Assembly: GCA_964036665.1 (NCBI GenBank)
Contig: OZ038531.1
Span: 1,426,001 to 1,490,000, forward strand
DNA from: Gordius sp. MW1
Taxonomy: Eukaryota; Nematomorpha; Gordioida; Gordea; Gordiidae
DNA length: 64,000 nucleotides
Direction: 5' to 3'
Part shown: positions 32,640 through 45,806 of the stretch, piece by piece
How positions within the stretch are numbered: the first letter of the stretch is position 1
Layout of the letters: every line of letters begins with the position of its first letter
Program-made: the position numbers and the translations under genes
The notes under the pieces: generated by a model
Told to the model about the DNA's origin: nothing
Seen by the model: the letters and a program-made list of their open reading frames with translations, nothing else
Databases searched by the model: none

Positions 32640-33225
32640 TCAAAACGGTTTCGACCGACCATTTCAGAGCAGGATAATTTTTGGTGAGGGTGTAGGTCTC
32701 ATTTATTAGATGAATTTCTGAAAGTTTTAGCCATTTTGGGCCAATACTTTTTAAGTTATGGACGTTTAAAGGGCCAAAATCACGTTCGGGAGCGTTTTAT
32801 GGATTTTACTATTTTTGTCATATTTTTGAAAGTAATTCCGTTATTCACTCAGATTTTGGTGCATTTTGTTTTTAAAAAAATTCTCTATCGAAATAGTTAA
32901 CCAAAAACCTCAAACTTTTGCGGTTAATTTTTTGTGGTACAATTAGTGAGAAATCATAATAACATATTTCTCCGGTATATGAAATCGCCAATTTCACAAT
33001 GTGAACTCCTTTATGACCCATTATCATATTTCAATCATAAAAAATTTGGGCGCGGCTACGAGATGGTCAAAAATTCAAAAAATTGCATTTTCAACAAAAA
33101 TATTTATAGATGGCGGTATAATCAGGTATCACAAGAACATATTATGGTGTTTATTTTTTATCAAATTGCAAATTTATAAAGAATATATGGTAAATAAATA
33201 ATATTGGGATAAAAATAAACTTAAA
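32640..33225 (+). repeat. Dispersed repeat of about 590 bp (copy 1; copy 2 at 57205-57795)
   Basis: Both copies contain AGCTATTTTGGGCCAGTAC-like, TTTAAGTTATGG, CAAACTTTTGCGGTTAAT and ATGACCCATTATCA motifs and TGGTAAATAAATAATATTGG, in the same order over the whole length, at roughly 80% identity by eye. Two open frames inside (32934-33201) follow from the repeat and have no homologue that I know. Class unknown. Confidence 0.75.
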
Positions 33226-34027
33226 TTTGATTTTTTGTAAGCTGGTTTTAAAGGTACTTTACAAAGTACTTATGAAATTTCTTAAACTTGATGGTGTTTA
33301 TTATGATGATTTTAACTTTAGGTTTCAAAAGGTCAAGTTTTTTTCAAGCCATTTTTAGAGGAGAAATTAACAATGATGCCCTTTTTTCTTATATTTGAAT
33401 TTTAAAGTAATACTGTTGTATAACACTACATCGAATAAAGCATTTAACATTACTTAAAAGATAATAAATGCGTAGCATACTATTTGGGAAAAAGCATTAA
33501 AACTATTTTTCAGAATAAGAGTTTTAACCATGGTTTTGAAGAAAGTGTCATAATTTTGGCAATTTTGTGCCATCAACGAAAGCATATTTACTTAAATTGA
33601 TTTTTTAATTTAAAGTCATTTATAATTTTTATATAAATGATACGTATTATTGCAGCATTCTTTTTACTTATAAATTATTGTTATTTGTATTTTGCAGCGA
33701 GCTGCCTACTCACCCTCTCCTTAAAATCAATTTGTGGGGAATTGGATTGGAAAAAAAGAACGCGTTTTTATATTTATGATTTTAACATTTGCAACTAATA
33801 AATTTCAAAAATGCAATAATTTAGTATTTAATATTCAGTCGAGACATACCAAATTTATCATTTGTTGCTTTAAAAATGTAAAATATTTTTAATTTACTTA
33901 ACCAATTGCTGTACAGTCTTTGAATCGAAATATAATGTATATTACATGGTAATAGAGAATTGTAAGTATAATATAACGCGATATTTTATTTTTGAATACA
34001 TTGGGGAATTGGATAAACTTAGGAGTA
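33226..34027. other. AT-rich intergenic sequence and NCS-1 3' end
   Basis: Contains TTTATT at 33985-33990, which is AATAAA on the minus strand 38 nt after the NCS-1 stop. No other feature is supported. Confidence 0.5.
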
Positions 34028-37000
34028 TTATTGACCCAAACTATTTGTGTATAGTGAAAGGGCTTGTGCAATTGTAGGATCCGCCTTTGAACCCTCTTTA
34101 AATTCTTCTTCACTTAATTTTGCATCGTTATTCTGCAATTTTTGAAAAATAACACCCATTTTTAGCATTTTATAACAATGCAAAAATTGCAATTTGCAAA
34201 ATTGATTGAGTTTTTATATGTATTTTTTTCATTAAAATTTATATATGGTTTGTAATAATATTTGCTTTAAAGTGATGTACCTTATCCATGAAAGAAAAGA
34301 TTTTGTTTACTCTTTCCGTGGGAGAAGATTCTTTCTCTTTTTCCCCTTTAACTTCGCCCTTTTAAATAAAATTAAAAAAAATATATTAAATTCTGAAAAT
34401 TTTTTGTAAAAATAATGTTATAAAGGACTTATAAAAAACTTAACAAAAAGTTTTATTATTTCATTATATTAAGGTGCAAATAATTAAAATAATTTTTAAT
34501 ATTATATAAATAAAATAAGTGATGTGTTAATTTTTTTAAATAATTTATATACTACAAAAGTAAACAAAGAACATACAATCATCTTATAAATCGCGGTTAT
34601 AATCTTCAGCATTTCTTCTCTAGTTATATATCCATCATTATCCTGATCATAAAGTTTAAAGGCCCCTATTAATAATATATTTATTGTAAGAGAACAACTA
34701 TAACATAATTGATATTTGAAATTGATTAATAAATTGCGGTTTTTAATATTTTGAGGGATATAATAATGTGATTAGTTTTTAATTGTTAATATTCGTAGAA
34801 AACTTTTAATTTTGACACCCCTATATTCATTATTATTGTCTTCTTCAAAATATTTATAAAAACCGCAATTTATTTATTAATTGCGAATATAACAAAATAA
34901 TTATTATCTACCACTCGGGCCTTCGGCCCTCGTGGGAAGGGGGACGGGGAAAGGGAAGGGGGAACGAAACTCATCTATACTCCGTATAAATGTATCATAT
35001 TTGCTATGCAATTTATGGGCGAGAAAGGTGGGAAGGGGCGAGAATGCCCATAGGTGGGTATTAAATGCAAAATCATTAGTTAATTATTAATTTATACAAA
35101 TATTTAAAAAGTTAAATGGTATTAACAAGAACAATATGTTAATTTAAAAAATAAAAAAAATTGCCCTCGCCGGGATTCGAACCCACAGAGGCATAGGCTT
35201 TTGTAGGGGCACAGGGACCCATATCAGTAGAGGCGTAGGCCCTTGTAGGAAAGGGCATAGGGTAATTATCAATGTTAACCTAATATACCCAATTTAAAAA
35301 CTAAAAAATAAAATTTCGATTTATTTGGCCATTGGTCATTTTTTCATTGGTCAGTAGCCAGCGGACGGTCAAAAATTCATATTATCAATGGTATTAACAA
35401 AAACAAAATATTAATTTAATTTAAAAAAAAATAAAAAAAATTCGTCCTCTCCTGGGATTGAACACGAGCCTACAGGACACAAAGCTGTGCGCTATAACCA
35501 CTCACACCCTGCTGGTATCATAATTGTAGAAGTTTTTATGTTATTTATATAGATAATGAAATAATATAGTTGTGTTTTATGTTTAGAAAATCAATATATT
35601 TCATCGGTCAGTAGCCAGCGGACGGTCAAAAAGTCATAATCTCAATGGTATTAACAAGAACAAAATATTAATTTAATTTAAAAAAAATTAAAAAAATTCG
35701 TCCTCTCCGGGGATTGAACTCTAGACCTCCAGGTCACAAAGCTGGCGCCAATAACTTGGTGGACGACGGACGGACAACAAAAAACGAGCCCATAAATTGC
35801 ATAGCAATTAATAATTATGAGGGTTAACCACCATAAGATTGGGTTGAATCTAATTTGGCCTATCTCGCTTAGAACGTCATTAAAAAAATAACTGCTGTAA
35901 AGAGCGAAAACGTTATAGTCTGTTATCATGGGCGTAGCCAGGATTAGATTTAGAGGGCGGCAATAAGAAATTATGGAGGGGCAAAATGATAATTTTTAGT
36001 AAATTTTTGGATTTAGAGGGGGCAACCGCCCCTTCTGCCACCCTCTGGCTACGCTCATATTTGTCATCATTTTCAAGTTATGCTAAAAAAGATATGGATA
36101 AATTTAGCCAAATTAGTCTTTAATTAAAACTGCTTCTAGATGGCGCTAATTAGGCGGCACTCCTATGTGGGGTTATTAATATCTCATTTAAATTATGAAT
36201 GACTTTTTACAAATATAAATTCTTCGGAAAATAAAATTGAAACAGCTGCGTTATATTAATGAAATGGTGATAGATACAAAATGATAAAAAATTAAATATA
36301 ATGTTTATAACACATTAAACACTTAATTTGACTCATGGCAATATTCATTTTTGTCTAATAAAATCATTTTAAGTAAAATAAAACTTAAATATTTTGGAGG
36401 TATATAATTGTAATAATATTAATAAATCTAAATTATGAATGGATTAGAGACCTGCACGGGCCGGGCTTGGACGGGCTAATATAACTTAACGGGCTCGGGC
36501 CGGGCTTAGATATACTTAAGGCCCGTTATAAAATTAATTAGATTTAGTATAAAAGAAGGTGTTTATAATGTTCTAAATATTTCATTTATATAAATTAACA
36601 AGGAAAGTTAAATTTTATTTTTATCTTTGTTCATCAATATCTCAACCCGCATTATAAATGTTAAATATATTCATACACAATGCAATGATCCCATGGTTGC
36701 CAATAAAAATTAGAGGTGGACAGTTTAGGTAGGACAAAAAATGTTTTTTAGATTAAGAATTTTTGGAATTGGAGGGGGGGGCAGCTGCCCCTCCTTGCCT
36801 CCCCATTTATATTCTCTAGTATATTGAGCGAATCAATTTAATATTATGTAAGATTATTTATATACTTATTAAAAAATAATTAATTTCTTCAAGTTACTTT
36901 GTAAAATATCACTTATTTTCATTATTTATCAATAACACTAAAAATTAAAAATGGTGGAAAAGCAAAGAAGCCATTTTTTTTAAAAACATTATAACTTTAA

Positions 37001-40000
37001 ATAAGGGTTTTTAAAGTCTATTTGGCTAACATAGTTAGTTATATGTATCTCGAAGTGCCACTTGTAAAATAAATTTTTCCCCTATAGTGAGTGGCCTCTT
37101 AAAAGAGAGAATATCTCGTCTGATCGGGAATCATTAATTTATTATTTTTACAATATTTTTATTAACATTTTTAACACATACATATTGTACCATATGGGTA
37201 AAATTTACACAAACAAAAAAATGAAAATAAAATAATTTTACGGGCCCGACCGGGCTCGAGCTTTTCAGAAAATTAGGGGGCCGGGCCCGGGATTATAAAT
37301 TATATTTTGACGGGCCCGGGCCGGGCTTTTAAATTTTTATTACGGGCGGGCCGACTGACCTAAACAGGCTCGTTGCAGGTCTCTAGTTTGGATATCAAAA
37401 GTTATGCATCTTTATATTTATATTTCAGTATATAAACTAAATGACGTCTCTACTTATAATTTAATCTTTTCTAATAATTATAAAACACTTTAACCACTGT
37501 TTGAAATAATAGTTGATTGTAATAGGTTTCAAATTACATGAGAGTTTTTCATCGAGGTTGCCTCTCGAAGTAATTGATAGAGCGTGCATAAATTCAGAAA
37601 ATTCTATCGAATCATCCTAAAATTCATTTTTTAAAGAAAATTAGATTTAGAAAGTAATAAAATTTAATAAAAAAATAAATAAATATAATTTTTATTACTT
37701 TATTTTCGTCAAATACTTTAAAAACGAAAGAGGCAAATTTGCTTGAATCTCCGTGTGGAAAAAATTCCTTGTATATCTTGACAAACCCCTTTTCATATAT
37801 TATTTATTTAAATTCCACGTTTTATTTATTTCAAAAACAAATCAATGTATTACTTCCTCCGTCAGTACACCGTTTGGAAAGTCATTCATAAAATTTTTAT
37901 ACCTGCAAAAAAGCATTAAAAATTAGTTGATATAACTAAAAAAAAATATTATGTAAAATTTCAAAAAAATAAATGAATAAAATACCAAAAAAAATTTAAT
38001 TAAAATGATTTTAGTGAGTCAATATAGACAAAATGATTATAGGTTTAGCATATAAATCGATTAAACCCGTTTATTAAAGACCCCTTAGTATAATAATAAT
38101 AATTATTATTTTTAAGATTTTTAATTTTATTAAATAAGAATATTTTAAATTTAGGGGGAGGGGGAGACAGACGGTGGGGTAGGCATCTCTGGTTACGCCC
38201 ATGTCATTATCCCCCCCCCCCTTAAAGTTATTTATGACTATTTCTCTGCTACAGCATTTAATCCCATTACACTTCTCGTTCACCTTGCCTACATATAATT
38301 GGACATATAATATAAAATAGGATGTAGCCTTTTATATTTCACATCGCGCATTAATTATTTAGCGAGAGATTAATCTCAGAACCATTTAGGTCTCATAAAT
38401 TAACGCTAGGAGCTAGTTGTAAGGCATTTTGGATAAAAAATTCCCTTTTTAAATTTGAGATACTAATTAAATTTACAGTTTTATTTAATATTTTTTATTA
38501 ATTTTTCTTATAATTATCTTGTATTAGCAAAAAAATTTATTTCAATTGTTTTCGATTAATTGCCGAAGTGAAAGGGAAATCTAAATTAGATTTATCGTAG
38601 AATAACCAATTTTTTGCTAAATTAAATGTAGGACTTGTAGTAATTGTAGCAACTAAAATATTTTGTCTACCAATGTATTTAATATGCGAAATGCGTACAG
38701 ATTTGGTAAAAAAACGTCATTAGTAAGTTTTTCTAAATTAATAAGTATACCCCCCCCCCCCTTATGTATAGAAAATAAAATACCAAAATATTGCCATCTA
38801 CCAGCTATATGGCATTTGAGCAACTTATATAAAGTATTTATTTTAGTGAGAAATATAACTTTAAAACTATAAATTTTTCAACGAATTTTATAAATGCAAA
38901 ATTAGGTTATTTTATAAATATAAAATTAGAAATGTGTATTTACCAATGTCTCAGCTCCTTTTCCGTAACTAAAATACAAATATTTGTCATAAATATATAT
39001 ATATTATATGTTAAAATTTTTTTATTTTAATTTAATATATAAATATCAATTAATAACTTAAAAAAATTTATATAGTCAATAATTATAATTTGGACATTTT
39101 TTATACATCCAATTACAATTTTAAAAGTTAAAAAAGATGACTTAATTAATAAAAGAGTTGCAGTTAAAAGGCATCACATCCTTTATATACATTACTCATG
39201 TTGTAAGAACGGCTGGGTTTTGTTTGGTCGGCCTTTGGTTTTAGTCGACTAAACATAAACAGACCAAAAATTTTTTGGTATTTTTTTCTTAATCGACCAC
39301 TAGGCTTAGTCGAAATTTAAAAAACAGACCAGGAACGACACTTAGTCTTGACCAAACAAAACCGACCCAGCCGTATTTACTACACTAATGCTCACTAAAT
39401 CAACCAACTAAATAATATTATTCATAAAAGTTTTTGGAAGTGTTATATAGCACATAAATTAAATAATAACCTATACAATATATAAATATATATACATTTT
39501 TAATGTAATTTGTGTGTTAGTATTAATCAAATTTATTAAGCCTATCCATCTTGGGTGTGGGAATATTCACTTTTTTTATATTAATATTTATCCACTTAAA
39601 CAAGCATATTGAATAAATTTTCTTTAAAGTTCCTGTTTCGCACGTCATATTTGTGGTTTTGATATATTCAAAATTATGGAAAATCCCATAAACCGTTCTA
39701 AGAATCAAATCCTAAACTTAATATAGGAATTAATCTAAAATTTTAAGAACATATTTAATGAGTTATGGCATATAACGAAAATAAAATTATAATATTTCTT
39801 AGATTATTTAAATTTTTTTATATCCTTCTAAAATTAGCTAAAATACTTTAAAAGTATTTATATATTAAATGCAGTTGCATATGGAATAGGGATTGAAAAC
39901 CATAATAATTTATTTCCAACCAAAAAATATTGATACTTCCTCTACCCTTTATACCATATTAAAATATTATTCGCTTTACAGGAAAGGAAATAATGGTCCA

Positions 40001-40411
40001 TTAATTTTATTGAATAATGCGTAATGTACTTTAAAACATTTATTCAGTCTGATTCAAACATATTCCTTTAAAGCTTAAAATTTACCTTTAAATAAGCAAG
40101 AATTGGAAAAACAACCAATTCAAATTGATTAGCTAGCCAAAAACTTGTAAATTATAATAGTTTAATATGTTAAAAATTTAATTGTTATGAAAAATCATTA
40201 TTAATAGCATAATTAGATAAATTTCTGATACAAAATTTTATATAACTTCTATTTTTAATATGAGAATTTTGAACTTTTAGATTTTAATAAAATGATCTTG
40301 TTAGAATATTTTCAAACATAAAATTATATGAAAAATTCAAAACTTACAATATGTTTCGTTGGATAATTTTTTGATCATTTCACGGGATTTTTTGGAGTTT
40401 GCAATTCCCAT
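34028..40411 (-). CDS. NCS1: Neuronal calcium sensor 1 (frequenin)
   Basis: Eight exons join in phase on the minus strand: 40348-40411, 38944-38968, 37854-37902, 37699-37788, 37538-37616, 34577-34665, 34281-34358 and 34028-34132 (579 nt, 192 residues; the family is 190). The product is a myristoylated EF-hand protein that couples Ca2+ to membrane targets in neurons. The N-terminal [10 protein letters not shown] supplies the myristoylation Gly2. [13 protein letters not shown] and [20 protein letters not shown] match the degenerate first hand. EF2 is [12 protein letters not shown] (73-84), EF3 [12 protein letters not shown] (109-120), EF4 [12 protein letters not shown] (157-168). EF2 and EF4 have Asp and Ala where Gly is normal at loop position 6; the coordinating residues are kept. 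[18 protein letters not shown] is typical, but the end is TNSLGQ rather than DGLV. One exon is only 25 nt. Introns hold several transposons. Confidence 0.95.
34905..35815. repeat. Composite repeat with tRNA-like (SINE-type) units, copy 2
   Basis: Located in NCS-1 intron 5. It starts with the hairpin CTCGGGCCTTCGGCCCTCG (about 34916) and the block matching 475-640 in inverse orientation. At least two tandem units of about 257 bp follow (GTCAGTAGCCAGCGGACGGT at about 35350 and 35607), plus a partial third. Each unit contains, on the minus strand, a tRNA-like 3' half with a B-box: GGTTCGAATCCCGGCGAG at about 35170, and GTTCAATCCC at about 35455 and 35711. It ends with GGACGGACAAC and CCCATAAATTGCATAGCAAT, as at 805-875. 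Acceptor stems do not pair well, so these are tRNA-derived SINE-like units rather than tRNA genes. Confidence 0.7.
35927..36058. mobile_element. GGGCGTAGCCA-family inverted-repeat element
   Basis: Starts CATGGGCGTAGCCAGG and ends CTGGCTACGCTCAT, 132 bp, in NCS-1 intron 5. The short ORF overlapping it on the minus strand is non-coding. Confidence 0.8.
36445..37385. mobile_element. hAT-type non-autonomous element, 941 bp
   Basis: Termini TAGAGACCTGCACGGGCC and (right end) GGCTCGTTGCAGGTCTCTA are inverted. Flanks GAATGGAT (36437-36444) and GTTTGGAT (37386-37393) look like a decayed 8 bp target duplication (6 of 8). Subterminal GGGCCGGGC repeats at both ends contrast with the AT-rich interior. 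A G/C-rich block at 36768-36800 may be a nested decayed GGGCGTAGCCA-type copy. No transposase. It lies in NCS-1 intron 5. Confidence 0.8.
38153..38205. mobile_element. GGGCGTAGCCA-family half copy
   Basis: A GGGGGAGGGGG tract followed by CTCTGGTTACGCCCATG, the right end of the family. The left end is missing. It lies in the second NCS-1 intron. Confidence 0.55.
39199..39386. mobile_element. MITE-like GTTGTAAAAACGGC family (copy B)
   Basis: Ends TTGTAAGAACGGCTGGGTTT and ACCCAGCCGTATTTACTACA, with GGTCGGCC / CTTAGTCGAAATTT internal motifs shared with copies A, C and D. It lies in the first NCS-1 intron. Confidence 0.8.
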
Positions 40412-43400
40412 GACACAAAATTCACACAACGAACTTTAACTTAGAAAAACAAGATAGATATGGGAAATTTATTCCTTTCGAAGCATAAATTATTTAGACT
40501 ATTTTTTATATCACATCCACATAATTTGTATAAAACGCTTTATCATCCAAGTATTAACTAAAATAAAAATCATTTTAATAAAGTAGTAGATAATATCGTA
40601 GACTAAATTGATTAATATTTGGTGTTAAAAATGGAAATGTGTGTTTATTGGAAATTTAAATTTAGTCTGTATTAATGTTTAATATATCGATAAATTAATG
40701 TGGGGAGAGAATTAAGTAATGTTAATTCCACCAAATATTACCGATATAATTGAAAGCGTTACCAAATTACTTAATAATGGTCGGCGTCCGAATACGATAA
40801 TAACTATAATAATTATCACGATAAAATTGAATCACGATATACATAAAATTATATTTAAAAATTGAGTATCATTCCTTGTAATAGTGCAGATTAAGCCCAA
40901 AACAATCGAAAAAATAGATGGAATTTTTATAACATTTTCAACAATATTTATTTAAATTAAATACGATCCAAATTTGTTTAATAAAACATTTAAAAAACTT
41001 GTAAAAAAAATTATACTACCACTCTGGACTTATGTTCTGTCATGGTTTAAAAGTTAATTTTACGCTCAAGTAATTTATTGATAGATAGAGTCTAATTTTA
41101 ATTAAATATTTCAAATTTTCTAAGCATTAAGGGAGGAAGTTTAAGTATAAAAAGTTTCGATATGTTTACAAATGATTAACATACATGGGCGTAGCCAATA
41201 AATCAAAAAATTTGTTGAAATTTTTTAAAATTATGATTAAAACTGCAAAAAATGTTCATTTTTCCCCTACCTAAAATCATTATTGCCCCCTCTAATACAT
41301 ACTTTTACATATATAATTTGATATACGTTATTTTATAGATTTTGACATTTCTTAGGGTATTGCAGTGGTAAGTGGATTAATAAAAGGGTTCTCATCTTTT
41401 ATATTAAGCCCATACATTTGGGTCAAGATTTAGAGTCAAGTCTTGTCATTTGCTTCATTGACAAATTGTCAAAATCCTAAAAATATCTCGGGCTTTGAAA
41501 TAAATATTATTGATCCGAGGGGATAAACTCATCAAATTATCACAGTAACTTCGGTATTTATTTTGATTTTCTTAATATTTTGGGGTTTTGATCAATATTA
41601 TTTTGACTAAGTGGCTTGGCCGCGATATATGCGTTAGCCTAAATCTTAAATTTTTCTATAAATTAAACTATACTGGCCTGGAAAAAAATTTCTATGTTTT
41701 TTTTCGCATTAAGGACTAGCATCAAATAAAATTTGACAACAGGGATATAATGAATTAAAAATCGTTTAACTTCTCTAAAACTTTTTAAATCATAATTGAA
41801 AAGTAAAACAATAATTATATGAAACACTATACAAAAAATAGGCTTATATTTTTGTTCACGCTTTTATTGATTTTAGTAATATACATTTTCGCTTAAAGCT
41901 CATACAATATCTGTAATCGTTATAATAAATAATTTATAACTCTAATATTTTAATTTATGTAAGTATTTTTACAACTTAAATATATACCTCAAGTATTATT
42001 GGACATTGAACAAAGGCTTTTTAACTTTAAATCCATCCATCGATTTTTTTCTTCGAAATTTTGTCGCTTTTTCAAATGTGGTAAAATGGCGCAATTTCGT
42101 AACGTTTCAAAGAGATTGAAACATTTGTCACTTTTTCTTTTACAAACAGACCAGATAAAAACTTTTTACGGCAAAATAATTAGATGTCAACTTTTATTTT
42201 TTGCTTTTGGAACAAATATATGTATGCGTGGGCAATTTATGTGATTGGTCTCATTAAATGTCATGTACACGCCATAGACATTTAATTGGTCAATTTAAAA
42301 TTTAAATCTTGGTAATGATAGCAAATGGCATAAAAAATTTTAAAATTTTTTTGATTGAAGGATCTTGAATTTAAATCTAATAAAATCCGGACAATTAAGT
42401 TATTCATAAGTTTGTCCATATATTTGTAAGTTAATGTATTTAAGAAATTTTGCCACAAAATCAGGCATATAAAATAATCAAATTCAATACTTCGCAATAT
42501 ATATTAATGCAGCTGACACCACTAACATGTGCTATTTAGTAATGGCAATATTTAATTAAATAGAGTTCTCTGAGTATCTCCCTACAAATTAAGTATCTCT
42601 CTTTTTATCTTTTTTAGCTGAAAAAACCTTGAAGAAAAGCTGGGGGCCAATATATTAATAAATTACTTGATACATTTATAGAACTATGTTGCAATTTAAT
42701 TTACTATATCAATTATCAAATTAGTTTTACACTTACTTCGTCTTTATTTTCTTATAAAATGACTAAATTTAGAAAGGCCGACTTTATTTTATTGCGATAA
42801 GCCTATAAATCTAATTATTTCGCACACACAAAATTTTAAAAATTTTAAAATTTCTTAACTTTTTCCTTTTTTAAACGAAATTCTCTCACTAAATCTTCAT
42901 TAGTTAGGAGAAATTTTTTCAGTGTAGCTTAAACTTGATATTTGTTAAGGAATTTTCACAACGTTTTTTTAAAGAAACCTGTTTGTTTCAGTGAAATATT
43001 AAAAATAAAGAGATGTGATTTTTGTTAATACATTTAGAAAAATATAAAAACCAATAAGAAATTGTGTTTATCAAAATATTTTAAAGTTAAAAATATAAAA
43101 TATTTATTAATTTGTTATTTATATCTAAATGCTTTAATGTAGCCCTTTCACCAAGGTGTTATTTGATGCTTAATGAAATTACAAATTAGAAATGGATTTT
43201 TCCTGGATTTTTGGTTAAGGGAAATTTCCCGGGAAAATTCCCCATGGTGCCATCTTTATAAGAAATAAGCTGAATAAAAAATAAAACCAATTTGCAACAT
43301 TTAAATGCTCTGGAATTTTATTTTGATTATATTCAAGAAATTTTTTTGCAAAAAAACCCTCAGTCTTGCACATAATTTTCGTTCGCAAATGGTTATGACT

Positions 43401-45483
43401 AAAACCATGGACCTAGCCAGGGGGGGAAGGGAGAGGTGGCTGCCCCCCTCTAAATCCAAAAATTTGTTAAAATCTATTAAAAGTATGGCTAAAATTTCAG
43501 AGAATGATCATTTTGCCCCTCCCTAAATCATTATTGTCCCCCTCTTATCTTAATGCCGGTTACCCCTACGATAAAAGTGGTTGTAAATAAAAAAAACTGA
43601 TTTAGTTTATTACCTATATTGGTTGATTACTCAGTCATAAAAAAATAGTTGTAATAATATGTATATTACCACTTTTCATGGTTTTTAATGATTTGATGAC
43701 CATAAATTTCGAGCAGTAATTAGACGGTTTGGTCTTCTTTTAAGATTAATTGTCTAATTTTATAGCTATTGCTCAGTTAATTTTTTTTATTAAAGTTCGT
43801 TACTTGACTTTATAGTATTATATTTTTTAGTACCAAAAGGTTGCAGCTTATTAATTTGGTTTTCGTTCATCTTTTTTTGTTTTTTAAGCTAAGACAAATT
43901 TTACGATATATTTTAAAGACAAAATTCCACCTCCCTTGCAAATTTTTAATAATGGAATATTTTAATTAAATTTTGTGTCTTTTAAAAGGGATGCATATTA
44001 TACAATTAAAACTCACATTAAAAAACCACCACTAACAGGTAAAAAAACATAAAATTTTATTGCTTTTATGTATCTTTTAATTACATAGGACCAATTATAT
44101 TTTTCACATATACATTTATCTGCATAGCAATTAAAATTTTATTTTAATGAAATTATATTTACTAAGAAATTTTTAATATATCACCTATTAATTTAATTAT
44201 GTCACGATCAATAAATCAACAAGGAAATATCGTGGTTGATGTTTAATTTTTTAACTAACATCTAAGATTAAAACTCTACTTTTACAACATTATATAACTA
44301 AAATGAACAATGAGTTTGATAATATTTTTAAGAATTTAAAAATTATTTAGAAATTGTAAGTTTGATTATTATTAAAGCATTGCATGGGGCAATTACAGGT
44401 ATTTATTTAAAACGACAAAATTAAAAAAAAAAGATTTTATTCTAAATAATGGGCAAACTTAGCCTGTTTATTTATCAATGAAGGATGAATTTAAATTGTT
44501 TTATTTTTATATCTTCCATTTATGTATCATTATCTACAAATCAATATCGGTTTTATATTATTGCTTAAATTATATATTTTAATATTGTGAACAAACACCG
44601 AGTTGGTAAATATGTTTGTATCAAATTCTTTCTTTTGTTTGCTATTAATTTGTATTTACGTACATCCTCGGCTCCTTTATATCATCTATTAATAAAATCA
44701 TTATCCTAATAATCCTATTTATTCTTATTCCAATTCCTCTTATTAATATTATTATTATTATTCTTTATTACTTTAATATTAATGCTCTCATCATATAACT
44801 TTAAATTTTGCATATTGTGTATGTTAAATTAGATGACATTTGTGATTTTATGATTGGCGGATCCTGTGTTGTAAAAAGACCTGGGATTTGTTTGGTCGAC
44901 ATTTGGTTCAACTAAGACTAATGATCGACTTTTTAAATTTTGACTAAGCCTAGAGGTCGATTAAGAAAAACAAACCAAAACATTTGGTCTGTTTAAGTTT
45001 AGTCAACTAAAACCAAACAAAACCCAGCCTTTTAGCCTTACATTCCAAATTTATTTGATTTAGAAAAAACAAATTGAGTTTAAATTGCATTCTTGGGTAA
45101 AATGGTGTTTGAACGTTTACTTCATTATTAATTTGAATTTTGATATAAATATTTTAAAACTATTACTTCATTTAAATATAAAAGTAAAAATGGGTTTTTG
45201 TGAAATTATAAGCAAGTGAATTATTTAAACACATCCAAGTTTTCAAACAAATGTACATTACTTTTTACCTCTGATTATTTAAAGATATTGATATACATAG
45301 CTAAATACCACTAAAACTTGTTGTAATGGAAGCTTTTATAGCATAATAATAATTACATGACATAATTTGCAGGATTTTAAGCATTGGAAGACAATATAGA
45401 AGATCTAATCTATATAATCACAGAGGTGAAATATCGGACAAAACATTGTAAAAACATATAAAAGGAAGAGCTGAGGGAGCGAT
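40412..45483. other. Five kilobases of AT-rich DNA with scattered MITEs, no gene recognised
   Basis: Upstream region of NCS-1 (minus strand). Contains decayed GGGCGTAGCCA-family copies at about 41184-41309 and 43407-43560, and copy C of the GTTGTAAAAACGGC family at 44865-45042. An open frame at 41999-42244 (81 codons) is basic and Phe-rich without a known motif; I regard it as chance. No exon with conserved sequence was seen. Confidence 0.5.
44865..45042. mobile_element. MITE-like GTTGTAAAAACGGC family (copy C)
   Basis: TGTTGTAAAAAGACCTGGGA at the left and AACCCAGCCTTTTAGCCTTA at the right, with central GACTAAGCCTAGAGGTCGAT shared with the other copies in inverse order. Confidence 0.75.
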
Positions 45484-45806
45484 TTAGAAAGAGGTTTGTT
45501 CAGATTTGTCTGCGTTGGACTTGAATATGTTGACTATATTTTGAAAGAGAGCTTTAATGTCATTTGTGGATTTGGGTTGTTTAATTGCCTTGGAACAATA
45601 TTTTTCCTATGTAATAAGCAAAATATAATGTTACTTTATGACAAAATAATGTTTTTAATTATTCAAACTTGCAATAGAGACTTATTTTTCAATAATTTTA
45701 AATTAATAAATATATATTAATTTCTAATATAATGTGTCAAACACTTACAGAATTCCTCACGGTCTCGGACTTCTTTTTCTTTTGCTTAACTTTGATTTCA
45801 CTAAAT
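45484..45806 (-). CDS. Possible 3' exons of a small basic protein, unrecognised
   Basis: Two minus-strand exons appear to join in phase: one ending at 45749 with the donor GTAAGTG (EIKVKQKKKKSETVRNS) and a last exon 45484-45606 behind a CATAG acceptor (EKYCSKAIKQPKSTNDIKAL...FKSNADKSEQTSF, stop at 45484). The sequence looks like coding rather than AT-rich noise: few stops, a Lys-rich run, then an STNDI motif reminiscent of, but not enough to assign, DUF1764-type proteins. The 5' end of the first exon (about 45806 or further upstream) and the start codon were not found. It could also be an old pseudogene. Confidence 0.35.

Noticed and set aside
35440-35520. Possible functional tRNA genes on the minus strand
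   Set aside because: B-box-like sequences are clear, but the 5' and 3' acceptor halves do not pair and the units are tandemly repeated with linkers, so they fit SINE-type pseudo-tRNAs better.
41999-42244. 81-codon ORF in an otherwise empty region
   Set aside because: Composition fits chance AT-rich sequence, no domain or splice context.
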